Assembly: GCF_008923205.2 (NCBI RefSeq)
Contig: NZ_WBMS02000044.1
Location: 22,259 to 81,275 of the forward strand
DNA length: 59,017 nt
Reading direction: 5' to 3'
Origin: Actinomadura physcomitrii
GTDB taxonomy: Bacteria; Actinomycetota; Actinomycetes; Streptosporangiales; Streptosporangiaceae
Position numbers and translations under genes: made by a program. Shown piece by piece: positions 15,984 through 24,020 of the stretch; the stretch's first letter is position 1, and each line of letters starts with the position of its first letter. Under the pieces are notes generated by a model. It was not told where the DNA came from and searched no databases. It saw only the letters and a program-made list of their open reading frames with translations.

Positions 15984-16982
15984 ATGCGAGCGCGAGGCGT
16001 CAACTACGACACCGGCTTCTTCCCCGGCGGCCGGGACAGCAATCCCGGCTTCGACCGGGCCCGCGCGCGGCGCGACATGCGCGCCATCGCCGGCGACCTG
16101 CACTGCACCGCCGTCCGGATCAGCGGGGGCGACCCGGACCGGCTCGGCGCCGCCGCCGAGGAGGCGGCCGCCGCCGGCCTGGAGGTCTGGTTCGCGCCGT
16201 TCCCCTGCGAGCTGCCGCCGGACGAGATGGCCGCGCTGTTCGACGAGTGCGCGGGCCGGGCCGAGACGGTCCGGCGCGGCGGCGCGGAGGTCGTCCTCGT
16301 GACCGGCTGCGAGGTCAGCCTGTTCGCGCAGGGGTTCGTTCCCGGCGACGACGTGTACGCCCGGATCCAGGCGATCCTGTCCGGCGACCCGGCGGTGTAC
16401 GCCGCGATGGGCGACGTCCCCGGCCGCGTCAACGCGTTCTTCGCCGAGACGGTCGCGGCGGCCCGCACCCGGTTCGGCGGCCGGGTCACCTACGCGTCCG
16501 GGCCCTGGGAGGACCTGGACTGGGGTCCGTTCGACCTGGTGTCCGTCGACGGCTACCGGTCCATCGAGAACGCGGCGCACTACCGCGAATGGCTGCGCGG
16601 CCACTTCCGGCACGGCAAGCCCGTCGCGATCACCGAGTTCGGCTGCTGCACCTACGCGGGCGCCGGCGACCGCGGCGGCACCGGCTGGATGATCGTCGAC
16701 CGGGACGCCGAACCGCCCCGGCTGGACGGCGCCTACGTCCGCGACGAGCAGGAACAGGTCCGCTACATGCGCGAGCTGCTGGACGTCTTCGAGACCGAGG
16801 GCGTCGACGGCGCGTTCTGGTTCACCTTCGCCGGGTTCGGCCTCCCGCACGACCCGCACGACCCGGCCCACGACCTCGACATGGCCTCCTACGGGGTGGT
16901 CGCGGTGGCCCCGGACGGAACGTGGCGTCCGAAAGCGGCCTTCCACGCCCTGGCCGCCGCATATGGCGCACAGAGCCGATGA
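15984..16982 (+). CDS. TIM-barrel glycosidase-like protein
   Basis: This 332-residue cytoplasmic protein is preceded by GGAGAGAGGAAAGG. The order of beta-strand motifs fits an (alpha/beta)8 barrel of glycoside-hydrolase type: MRARGVNYDTGFFPGG at the start, CTAVRISGG, GLEVWFAPF, EVVLVTGCEVSLF, VSVDGYRS, KPVAITEFGCCTYAG (the ITEFG strand-end carries a typical catalytic glutamate) and GAFWFTFAGFG. Homologues in actinomycetes are, as I recall, often labelled 'abortive infection protein', but the barrel pattern is the stronger evidence. The substrate is unknown. Confidence 0.65.
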   Translation: MRARGVNYDTGFFPGGRDSNPGFDRARARRDMRAIAGDLHCTAVRISGGDPDRLGAAAEEAAAAGLEVWFAPFPCELPPDEMAALFDECAGRAETVRRGGAEVVLVTGCEVSLFAQGFVPGDDVYARIQAILSGDPAVYAAMGDVPGRVNAFFAETVAAARTRFGGRVTYASGPWEDLDWGPFDLVSVDGYRSIENAAHYREWLRGHFRHGKPVAITEFGCCTYAGAGDRGGTGWMIVDRDAEPPRLDGAYVRDEQEQVRYMRELLDVFETEGVDGAFWFTFAGFGLPHDPHDPAHDLDMASYGVVAVAPDGTWRPKAAFHALAAAYGAQSR

Positions 16983-17015
16983 TCTACCCGTAAGGGATGG
17001 GGTAGCGTCCCCCTC

Positions 17016-18443
17016 ATGGAACCGGACGGCCAGCTCGGCGCGCTCGAGCGGGCCGTCGAGGGGACGCTCGCCGAGGGCGCGCTGGAGTTCGACGGCGACG
17101 AGGCCGTCCTGCGGATCGAGGGCTCGCTCGTCCTGACCACCGGATGGTTCCTGTCCTGCGCCGCCGCCGGCGTCGTGCTGCTGCTGTTCGGCGCCGTGCT
17201 GTCGCTGACCGGGCTGCGGTCCGCCGCGACGTGGGCGCTCGCCCCAGGCGCCGTGATGGTCGCGCTCGTGCTGGCGTTCCTGCTGGCGCTGCGGTTCACG
17301 CCGCTGCCCGCGCTCTGGCCCGAGCTGGAGCTGCGGTTCACCGAGCAGGCGATGGTGCACCGGCGGACCCGCGTCCCGTTCGACGACCTGCGCCCCGAGC
17401 ACCTGGTGTGGAAGAACGGCCGGTTCTTCCGCCGGCTGTACGTCCGGCACCCGTCGCTGCGCAAGCAGCTCGCCGGGTTCTTCGACAGCGAGGAGCGGCA
17501 GGCCGAGGAGTTCCAGCGCCGGCTCTGGGAGCTGATCTCCGCGCCGGACCTGCCCGGCGTCCTCACCCACGGCAGCGACCTCACCCCGGTGCAGCGCTGG
17601 ATCATCGGCGCGGGCGCCCCCTACGCCGCGATCAACGGGTTCCGGCTCGACCGGCTCGGCACCGCGCCCGGCGAGTCCGCGGCGGCGGCCGACCGGCGCA
17701 CCGCACAGGAGCTGCTGCGCGAACCGTGGGGCGCCTACGACCTGGAGCAGCTGCTCGCCGCGGTGAACTGGCTCGTCCAGGAGGGGCACCGCGCCGACTT
17801 CACCATGGACGCCGAGCTCGCCGCCCGCCCGCCCGAGGCCCGGGACCGCTACGCCGCGCTGCTCCGCGAGATCGACGCCCTCATCGCCGCAGACCGGCTG
17901 GAGCCGCCGTTCGTGGAGCGGCTCATCGAGCTGGTCCGCGTCCGGTACGGGGACGCGGGCGCCGCGTACGCCAAGCTCGTCCCGCCGCTGCTGCGCGACG
18001 AGCCCGGCGCGGACGCCAGCGAGGAGGGCGCGGAGCTGGCCCAGTTCCTGCACCGGCTGTTCAACGACCGCGGCCACGCCGCCGAGGAGCTGCACCGGCT
18101 GGAGGCGCTCGCCGACCCGGACCTGCGCGCCGACGTCGGCCGGTTCCTCATCTGGGACTACGCGCGCGCGTTGATGCTGTACCGGTGGGGCCACATGGTC
18201 GGCTGGCTCACCGAGGAGTACTGCTGGGAGCGGATGCTGCCGCTCGCCCTGGACGTCCAGCGCCGCTACACGTCCTGGCACGACATGGCGACCTGCTACC
18301 TGCAGGGGCGGCTGCTGTGGTCGGGCGGCGGCGGGCGGGCGCAGGCGGAGTACGACCGGCTCGTCGAGCACCTCGCCGGGGAGCGGCGCAGCCCGTGGAA
18401 CCTCGTCCCGTGGGACCTCGACCTCACCCGCGACTGGGCCTGA
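17016..18443 (+). CDS. DUF1266 domain-containing membrane protein
   Basis: This 475-residue protein has two transmembrane helices close to the N-terminus (about residues 43-63 and 70-90), a short PH-like stretch, and a C-terminal DUF1266 domain. The domain marks are WGAYDLEQLLAAVNWLVQEG near residue 240, WDYARALMLYRWGHMVGWLT near 385 and SWHDMATCYLQGRLLW near 430. DUF1266 proteins are widespread around bacterial effector and secretion loci, but the function is not known. It converges with the MinD-like pair. Confidence 0.75.
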   Translation: MEPDGQLGALERAVEGTLAEGALEFDGDEAVLRIEGSLVLTTGWFLSCAAAGVVLLLFGAVLSLTGLRSAATWALAPGAVMVALVLAFLLALRFTPLPALWPELELRFTEQAMVHRRTRVPFDDLRPEHLVWKNGRFFRRLYVRHPSLRKQLAGFFDSEERQAEEFQRRLWELISAPDLPGVLTHGSDLTPVQRWIIGAGAPYAAINGFRLDRLGTAPGESAAAADRRTAQELLREPWGAYDLEQLLAAVNWLVQEGHRADFTMDAELAARPPEARDRYAALLREIDALIAADRLEPPFVERLIELVRVRYGDAGAAYAKLVPPLLRDEPGADASEEGAELAQFLHRLFNDRGHAAEELHRLEALADPDLRADVGRFLIWDYARALMLYRWGHMVGWLTEEYCWERMLPLALDVQRRYTSWHDMATCYLQGRLLWSGGGGRAQAEYDRLVEHLAGERRSPWNLVPWDLDLTRDWA

Positions 18444-18460
18444 CCCGGCCTGGGCCCGGC

Positions 18461-18498
18461 GGGCGAGCGCGGACGGCGCGGGCGAGCGCGGTCGGCGC
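18461..18498. repeat. 19-bp tandem repeat between convergent genes
   Basis: Two adjacent copies of GGGCGAGCGCGGACGGCGC, with one A/T difference, fill much of the 76-base convergent spacer, followed by a GC-rich inverted region up to the stop at 18520. It may aid termination; no other role is apparent. Confidence 0.4.
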
Positions 18499-18519
18499 GG
18501 CGACGCCGGGCGGGCGGCG

Positions 18520-18999
18520 TCAGCCGCCGATGACCCCACCCTGGTAGGCGGCGCCGTCCGGCGCGTTCTGCGGGCTCCCGGGGACCTCCGCCGCCGCGCC
18601 GCCGCCCTCGCCGGACGCCTTCCAGCTCTGCGCCGGGGCGTCGCTCTCCCCGTCCGGGTACACCGTCCCGCCGAGCCAGTGCACCAGCGAGTCGGCGAAC
18701 GTGCGGGCGACGCGCGGCGCGTCCGGCAGGTCGGCGACCGCGCGGATGTCCACCCACCAGACCGGCGCGACGACCCGGGCCGCGAACTCCGCGCCCAGCA
18801 GCCGGCCGATCTCGCCCTGCACCGACACCTGCACCGCGTCCTCGATCGCGACGAGCAGCCGGCCCTCCGCGTCGTACAGCAGGGTCGGCTCCGGCTCGCC
18901 GCCGCGCAGCTCCAGCGGCTCGCCCATCGCGATCATGCCGTCGGCGACGGCGTGCACGTCCGGGCGGCGGCGCACCAGCGCGACCAGATCGCTGCTCAT
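18520..18999 (-). CDS. small ESX-associated partner of the MinD-like ATPase
   Basis: This 159-residue protein starts at ATG 18999 and overlaps the stop of the MinD-like gene in an ATGA, so the two are translationally coupled. The first 120 residues look like one alpha/beta domain (LLYDAEGRLLVAIEDAVQVS, then VVAPVWWVDIRAVADLP), followed by a Gly/Ala/Pro tail. Proteins with the same LLVQVxGE...PVWWxDIRA style occur in ESX loci (recalled, not checked). No enzyme motif is seen. A chaperone or adaptor role for the ATPase is a guess from coupling. Confidence 0.65.
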   Translation of the reverse strand: MSSDLVALVRRRPDVHAVADGMIAMGEPLELRGGEPEPTLLYDAEGRLLVAIEDAVQVSVQGEIGRLLGAEFAARVVAPVWWVDIRAVADLPDAPRVARTFADSLVHWLGGTVYPDGESDAPAQSWKASGEGGGAAAEVPGSPQNAPDGAAYQGGVIGG

Positions 19000-20750
19000 C
19001 GGGCCACCCCCGCGCCGAGCGAACGGGCGAACACCTCGTGCACCACCTGGATCCCCGCCATCCGCGCGGCGGCCGACACGCGGCCGAGGTCGAGCGAGCT
19101 GCCGGTGGCCAGATGCCGGTCGTAGGGCACCGCCACCACGGGCAGCCCCCACGCGGCGAGCATCTGGTGGGCGCGCTGCAGGTCCGCGCCGACCTGCGGG
19201 GCGTGCGACACCATCGCGATCACGGTGCGGCGCAGCACGTCCTGCTGGTCGTTGGAGACGAACCACTCCAGCGCCCCGCGCGCGCTCAGCGCCCCGTCGA
19301 CCGTCCCGGGCGTCACCAGCACCAGGCCGTGCGAACCGGCGATGACGCCGCGGTTGACCTCGGTGAGAATGCCGGCGCCGCAGTCGACGACCGTCGCCGC
19401 GACGTACCGGCTCACCGCGCTCAGCGCCGTCTCGAACGTCTCCAGCGTGAACTCTCCCGCGATGCGGCCGCCGCGCGTGGACGACAGCACCCACAGCCCG
19501 TCCGGCGTGCGGGTGAGGAACCGCGCCGCCTCCTCGAACGACTGCGGCTTCTGCCCGGCGAGGTCGAACAGCGACAGCTGCGAGCGGACGCCGAGCCGCA
19601 GCGGCAGCGACCCCAGCTCGGCGTCGGCGTCGGCGGCCAGCACCCGGTCGGTGCGGTGCCGGGCCAGCTCCGTCGCGACCAGCGCCGCCATCGTCGTCTT
19701 GCCGGCGCCGCCGCGCACGCTCGCCACCGCGATCTGCCGGGAGCTGGCCACGGACCGCTGCATCAGCTCGCTGAACGCGGCCAGCAGCCGGGCCTCGCGG
19801 GCGCCGCCGCCGACCGCCTTCAGCACGCCGCGCCCGACCCGGCGGGCCAGCGCGTCGCCGTGCTGGTTGCGGCGGACGAGGTCGGCGGGCGGGATCTGCT
19901 GGCCGGGCGCCGCCTGCCCGGCGCCGGCGGGCTGCCCCGGCATCACCGGCTGGGCCGCCTGCTGTGCCGCAGCGGCCGCCTGGTCGGGCCAGGCGGCCTG
20001 CTGCCCGGTCCGCTGCCCCGGCTGCGCCTGCTGGGCCGCCTGGTCGCCGGCGGGCTGGACCGCGCCGAGGACCGGGTTGACCGCGGCCTCCCAGTCGAAG
20101 TCGGAGTGGACGAGCGGGTCGGCCTGCTGCTGCGCCTCGGCCGGAACGTCCGCGCCCTGCTGGGCGAACGGGTCGGCCTGCTGCTGGGTCTGGGCCGCCG
20201 CCTGCTGAGCCGCGGCCTGCGGCTGGGCGGCGGCCTGCTGCTCCTGGAGCGCCTGCTGCTGGGCGGCCTGGGCGGCCTGGGCGGCCTGCTGCGCCGTGGG
20301 CTGCTGCGCCGTGGGCTGGTGCGCCGCCTGCTGCTGGACCTGCGGGGACGGTACCGGATCGGGCGCCGCGGGCGCAGGCGCCGGAGGCTCGGGCAGCAGC
20401 GGGGCCGGCGCGTCCTGGACGTCCTGCGACACCTGCGCGACCTGCGGGAACGGCGGAGCCTCGGGGACGGGCGCCGGGACGTCCGGTTGGGCGGGCGGCA
20501 CCGGCTGGACCGGCGGCACGGGCTGGGCAGGCTGAGCGGGTGCGGCCTGCGGCTCCGGCGGGCCGGCGGCCTGGGCCACCTGCGGCGGGACGGACGCGGC
20601 GGGCGCCCGTTCCTGGGCAGGCCGGGGCGGCGCATCGGCGCCCCACGTGCCCTGTGCGGGGCCGGACGGGGTCGCGTCGAGGACCTGCAGTCCGCGCCGG
20701 GACGCGCCGATTTCGCGCAGTACCGCCTGCTGCCAGCTGGAGTCGGACAC
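18996..20750 (-). CDS. MinD/ParA-like ATPase, EspI-like ESX accessory
   Basis: This 584-residue protein has two halves. Residues about 40-290 are a low-complexity Pro/Gln/Ala region (QAAQAAQQQALQEQQAAAQ). Residues about 300-584 form a SIMIBI-class ATPase with a deviant Walker A, VRGGAGKTT (Lys351), a DADAELGSLPLRLG switch and VVDCGAGILTEVN. This architecture, a disordered Pro/Gln/Ala-rich N-terminus on a MinD-like ATPase, matches mycobacterial EspI and related ESX proteins, thought to adjust secretion to energy state. It is the first gene of a two-gene operon and diverges from a membrane protein gene. Confidence 0.85.
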   Translation of the reverse strand: MSDSSWQQAVLREIGASRRGLQVLDATPSGPAQGTWGADAPPRPAQERAPAASVPPQVAQAAGPPEPQAAPAQPAQPVPPVQPVPPAQPDVPAPVPEAPPFPQVAQVSQDVQDAPAPLLPEPPAPAPAAPDPVPSPQVQQQAAHQPTAQQPTAQQAAQAAQAAQQQALQEQQAAAQPQAAAQQAAAQTQQQADPFAQQGADVPAEAQQQADPLVHSDFDWEAAVNPVLGAVQPAGDQAAQQAQPGQRTGQQAAWPDQAAAAAQQAAQPVMPGQPAGAGQAAPGQQIPPADLVRRNQHGDALARRVGRGVLKAVGGGAREARLLAAFSELMQRSVASSRQIAVASVRGGAGKTTMAALVATELARHRTDRVLAADADAELGSLPLRLGVRSQLSLFDLAGQKPQSFEEAARFLTRTPDGLWVLSSTRGGRIAGEFTLETFETALSAVSRYVAATVVDCGAGILTEVNRGVIAGSHGLVLVTPGTVDGALSARGALEWFVSNDQQDVLRRTVIAMVSHAPQVGADLQRAHQMLAAWGLPVVAVPYDRHLATGSSLDLGRVSAAARMAGIQVVHEVFARSLGAGVAR

Positions 20751-20977
20751 CTGCCTCCCCTCTCCCCGCCAAGACTACGAGACACGCGTCGCCCCACGCA
20801 CCGCCGCGGGCCGGGCGCCCCCTTCCGGCGGGCCCCCAAGGCACCGTGCACACCGGCCTCACCGGCGCAGACAGCCCCAGACCGGCAATCCGCCCTGAAA
20901 TCACCATGACCCGCCCGCTAGTCTTGCCGGACCTCGATCGGCACCCCGCCATGTGACACACCGCCCGGAGCGACACC

Positions 20978-21799
20978 ATGAACCCCCCTCAATGGCCCGG
21001 TCAGCCCGGCGGGCCGGGCTACCCGCCGGCACCGCCCGGCCCGCCGCCCGGTCCGCCGCTGCCCGGTCCCCCGGGCCCGCCGATGGGCTTTCCTCCGCCG
21101 CCCCAGCGCGGCGGCGGGGGCGCGCTCGTACCCCTGCTGATCATCGGCGTGGTCGCCGTGCTCGGCATCGTGGGCGTCGGCGCGTTCTTCATCCTGCGCG
21201 ACGACGACAAGCCGGACCGGACCGTCGTCATGCCGAGCCTGACCCACCTGAACCCGTCCTCGGGGAGCACCTACTCGCCCCTGCCGACGCCGACGACGTC
21301 CCTCGGCGGCGGGACCGGCGACCCGTCCACCGTCCTGTCCCGGACGATCCGGACGGCGAAGGGCCACACCTTCACCCAGGCGGGCGTCCGGACCGAGTCG
21401 TGCACCACCCGCGCCAACGCCAAGCTGCTGACCGTGCTGCGCACGCACCCGTGCGTCGGGCTGATGCACTCGGCCGTCTACGCCAACCCGACCAAGACCA
21501 TCATCACCTCGGTGTCGATCATGACGCTGGGCAGCTCGTCCGCGGCGATCACCGTCAAGGGCGCCACCGACCAGAGCGGCTGGCCGAAGCTGCTCACCCC
21601 GTCGGACGCCAGCGGGCTCCCGCAGCCGCGGGCGAACCCGGCGTACTGGACGCGGACCTGGTCGCAGGGCCGCAACGTGATCTACGCGCAGTCGTACTGG
21701 AAGAGCGGCGGCCCGACCGGCGGCCGGACCGGCAGCGTCTTCGCGACGGCCGGCGAGCTGGGCGTCGAGGTCACCAACACGCTGCTGTTCTCGAACTGA
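20978..21799 (+). CDS. Pro-rich single-pass membrane protein, extracellular domain
   Basis: This 273-residue protein begins with a Pro/Gly cytoplasmic tail (residues 1-47), has one transmembrane helix at about 49-71 (ALVPLLIIGVVAVLGIVGVG), and then an outside domain of about 200 residues with two cysteines (VRTESCTT and RTHPCVG) that could form a disulphide. The layout matches ESX-neighbourhood membrane proteins of unknown function. It is divergent from the EspI-like ATPase, which suggests shared control. Confidence 0.65.
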   Translation: MNPPQWPGQPGGPGYPPAPPGPPPGPPLPGPPGPPMGFPPPPQRGGGGALVPLLIIGVVAVLGIVGVGAFFILRDDDKPDRTVVMPSLTHLNPSSGSTYSPLPTPTTSLGGGTGDPSTVLSRTIRTAKGHTFTQAGVRTESCTTRANAKLLTVLRTHPCVGLMHSAVYANPTKTIITSVSIMTLGSSSAAITVKGATDQSGWPKLLTPSDASGLPQPRANPAYWTRTWSQGRNVIYAQSYWKSGGPTGGRTGSVFATAGELGVEVTNTLLFSN

Positions 21800-21818
21800 T
21801 GGAACGTGCCGTGCGCGA

Positions 21819-21848
21819 GCGGGACGGGCGGCGGGCCGCCCGTCCCGC
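21819..21848. terminator. perfect 14-bp convergent terminator hairpin
   Basis: GCGGGACGGGCGGC (21819-21832) and GCCGCCCGTCCCGC (21835-21848) form a perfect stem with a two-base centre, 20 bases after the stop of the membrane protein and 28 bases before the stop of the opposite small gene. Clear bidirectional terminator geometry. Confidence 0.75.
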
Positions 21849-21876
21849 CGGCGCGCGACCGCCCGCGGACGCGCGG

Positions 21877-22152
21877 TCAGCCGTCCTGGCGCTGCGCCTC
21901 GCGCTTGCGGGCCTGCGCCCGCTCGTAGGACGCGAGCGCGCGCTCGCCCCCCGGCCGCATCTCGAACCGAATCCCCCGGTCGCCCTCGAACGGCTCCCGG
22001 TGGTCGAAGCCGCCGGTGTAGATCTCGGCGGGCACCCGCTCGGGGAAGGCGTCGCAGTACGGGATCCAGGTGTCCAGCGACGTCTCCGCGCCGGGGTTGG
22101 CCCGCTGCTGGAGACGCGCGCACGCGTCACAGATGCTCGGTCTCCTGCGCAT
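21877..22152 (-). CDS. small hypothetical protein with CxxC
   Basis: This 91-residue protein starts at ATG 22152, chosen because GGAGAGGACG lies about 10 bases upstream and conserved-looking sequence begins there. Residues RPSICDACARLQQR carry a CxxC pair and a third cysteine follows in WIPYCDAFP; the later part (FDHREPFEGDRGIRFEM) is acidic-aromatic. The pattern suggests a small metal-binding or zinc-knuckle protein. No function is known to me. It is divergent from the effector operon. Confidence 0.6.
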   Translation of the reverse strand: MRRRPSICDACARLQQRANPGAETSLDTWIPYCDAFPERVPAEIYTGGFDHREPFEGDRGIRFEMRPGGERALASYERAQARKREAQRQDG

Positions 22153-22282
22153 GGTCCGGCCGTCCTCTCCCATTCCCGGTCGCCCTGGCGGCGCCGCCCG
22201 CGCGCGCCGCGGGCGGCCTCGCCGCAGTGTTCCACACCCGCGGTAACACACCGGCGACCTGTCACGATCACCGAGAAGCGGG

Positions 22283-22312
22283 TTGCGACATGAGCGACGA
22301 AATCATCATAAT
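22283..22312 (+). promoter_or_regulatory. promoter of the effector operon
   Basis: TTGCGA (22283-22288) and CATAAT (22307-22312) are separated by 18 bases, a good sigma-70/HrdB-type match (4/6 and 5/6). The patch is markedly AT-rich for this genome. Transcription would start near 22319, leaving a leader of about 68 bases before the YbaB-like GTG at 22387, which has AGAGGGG as ribosome site. Confidence 0.6.
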
Positions 22313-22386
22313 GATCGCTCTCTGTGTGTCTGTGATCGTGCGCGGTCGCGGGCTCGTTCAGCTCCCGACGAACAGAGGGGTCCCCC

Positions 22387-22794
22387 GTGCGCGCTGAATG
22401 GCAGGCGCATATCGACGAACTCCTGCAGACCTACCAGGAGAAGCGCCGGCAGATCCAGGAGATGCAGTCCCGGCTGGAGACCATCGAGGCGTCCGCCGAG
22501 GCCGCCGACGGGATGGTCCGCGTCAAGGTCGACCGGCAGGGCCGGCTGACCTCGCTGGAGTTCGATCCGCGGGTCTCCCGCAAGCTCGGCAGCGAGGAGC
22601 TCGCCGAGGCCGTCATGGAGGCGTCCAAGAAGGCGCAGAACGACGTCGCCGACCAGATGCGCGCCGCGATGCAGGGCCTCACGCCCGAGGGCGCGTCCGG
22701 CGAGGGCGGCGGGTTCGACCTCGCCAAGCTGCTGCCCGAGCGGCCCGACGACATCGAGGCGGTCCGCACCCGCCTCGGCATCCAGCCGAAATGA
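22387..22794 (+). CDS. YbaB/EbfC-family protein, EspL-like
   Basis: This 135-residue protein has the YbaB fold: a long N-terminal helix (residues 1-35), then a DGMVRVKVDRQGRLTSLEFD beta hairpin at about 40-60 and the helix LAEAVMEASKKAQNDVADQM. YbaB proteins bind DNA as nucleoid factors, but in ESX-1 the related EspL acts as a secretion accessory. Its place as first gene of an effector operon, overlapping the WXG100 gene by an ATGA, favours the ESX role (inference). Confidence 0.85.
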   Translation: MRAEWQAHIDELLQTYQEKRRQIQEMQSRLETIEASAEAADGMVRVKVDRQGRLTSLEFDPRVSRKLGSEELAEAVMEASKKAQNDVADQMRAAMQGLTPEGASGEGGGFDLAKLLPERPDDIEAVRTRLGIQPK

Positions 22795-23093
22795 CGTTCG
22801 ACGGGTACGAGGTCGACACCGAGGACCTCAAACGCGCGGGCGGCGGCTTCGAGACCAACGCCAACACCCTGCAGCAGATCTTCGACACGCTGAACTCGGC
22901 GCTGCAGGCCGAGGGCAAGTGCTGGGGCGCCGACGAGACCGGCCAGCAGTTCGAAGAGGGCTACGGCGAGCCCAGCAAGAACGTCCTGGAGGCCTTCCCC
23001 AAGCTCAAGAAGGGGCTGGACGGCATCAAGAAGGGCGTCGACGAGATGGCCAAGGAATACAAGAAGGCCGAAGACGCCTCGAGGCTGAAGTGA
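22791..23093 (+). CDS. WXG100-type protein of the effector operon
   Basis: This 100-residue helical-hairpin protein has its turn at KCWGADETGQQF (residues 43-54), a WxG turn as in ESAT-6-like proteins, flanked by two long amphipathic helices. The start ATG overlaps the YbaB-like stop (ATGA). The C-terminal helix EMAKEYKKAEDASRLK contains a YxxxE-type secretion motif. It probably forms a heterodimer with the WXG-like N-terminus of the giant effector 10 bases downstream and serves as its export partner (inference from ESX substrate biology). Confidence 0.82.
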   Translation: MTFDGYEVDTEDLKRAGGGFETNANTLQQIFDTLNSALQAEGKCWGADETGQQFEEGYGEPSKNVLEAFPKLKKGLDGIKKGVDEMAKEYKKAEDASRLK

Positions 23094-23102
23094 GCTGATC
23101 CC

Positions 23103-24020
23103 GTGGGTCTGGAAATCCCCGCCGAGGTCCAGTGGCTGTCGTGGATCGTCGGTTCCGACTGGCCCGAGGGCGACGAGACCGCGATGCGGCGCTGCGCGGA
23201 CGCCTGGCGGCAGGCCGCCACCTCGATCAACGACCTCGTCGGCGACGTCACCGGCAGCGTCAACGACGTGCGCGGCACCCTCGACGCGGAGGCCGCCGAG
23301 AAGTTCCAGAAGAACGTCGAGCAGTGGATCACCACCGATCCGCGGCTGCTGCCGAGCATGGCGGACGCCTGCAACAAGCTCGCCGACGTCATGGACAACG
23401 GCGCCCTGGACATCGAGTACGCGAAGTACATGTTCATCGCGCTGCTGATCGTCACCGCGATCGAGATCGCGATGCTGATCGCGGCGGCGTTCGAGACGTT
23501 CGGCGCGTCCACCGCGGGGATCCCGGCCGTGGAGGGCGCGGCGCAGGTCACGGCCCGCACCATCTTCAAAGAGCTGATGGAGAAGCTCGGGGAGAAGTTC
23601 CTCGGCGCGGTCCTGAAGGGCGCCGCGTTCGGCGCGCTGCAGGGCGGCGGGCTCGACCTGATCGTCCAGGGCGTGCAGATCGCCCAGGGCAACCGGAAGG
23701 GCGTCGACTGGGCCAAGACGGGCCAGGCCACCCTGGACGGCGCGATCGGCGGCGCGATCTCCGGCGGCATCGGCTTCGGCGCGGGCAAGATCCCCGGCGT
23801 CGGCGACGCGGCGGCGACCCCGCTCGGCAACATGTTCAAGGGCATGGCGCGCGACGGCGTGTCCGAGGCGGTCAGCGGCGTGGCCGGCACGGTCGCCACG
23901 TCCGCGATCCACGGCGACCCGCTGAGCTGGGACGCCATCGCGAAGGGCGCCACGTCGGGCGCGTTCGGCGGCGCGGTCGGCGGCGGCAAGAGCGGGCTGA
24001 AGGAGTTCGACGGCGGGATC
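23103..24020 (+). other. effector domain: WXG100-like CpnT N-terminus and channel-like region
   Basis: Residues 1-100 match the CpnT N-terminal helical domain (IPAEVQWLSWIVGSDWPEG, then ADAWRQAATSINDL). A hydrophobic helix follows (MFIALLIVTAIEIAMLIAAA, 110-129), and then alternating Gly/Ala helices (AIGGAISGGIGFGAGKIPG, then ATSGAFGGAVGGG) up to residue 305. In CpnT this half mediates ESX export and channel or translocation functions. Confidence 0.8.

Noticed and set aside
15093..18539. A 1,148-codon minus-strand frame over the VC0807-like, TIM-barrel and DUF1266 genes
   Set aside because: It is low complexity, rich in Arg, Val, Gln and Pro, without motifs, and antisense to three genes with recognisable families and ribosome sites.
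22290..22397. A 35-codon frame (MSDEIIIMIALCVSVIV...) just before the YbaB-like gene
   Set aside because: Its ATG lies between the -35 and -10 boxes of the best promoter, so it would be outside the transcript, and it has no ribosome site.
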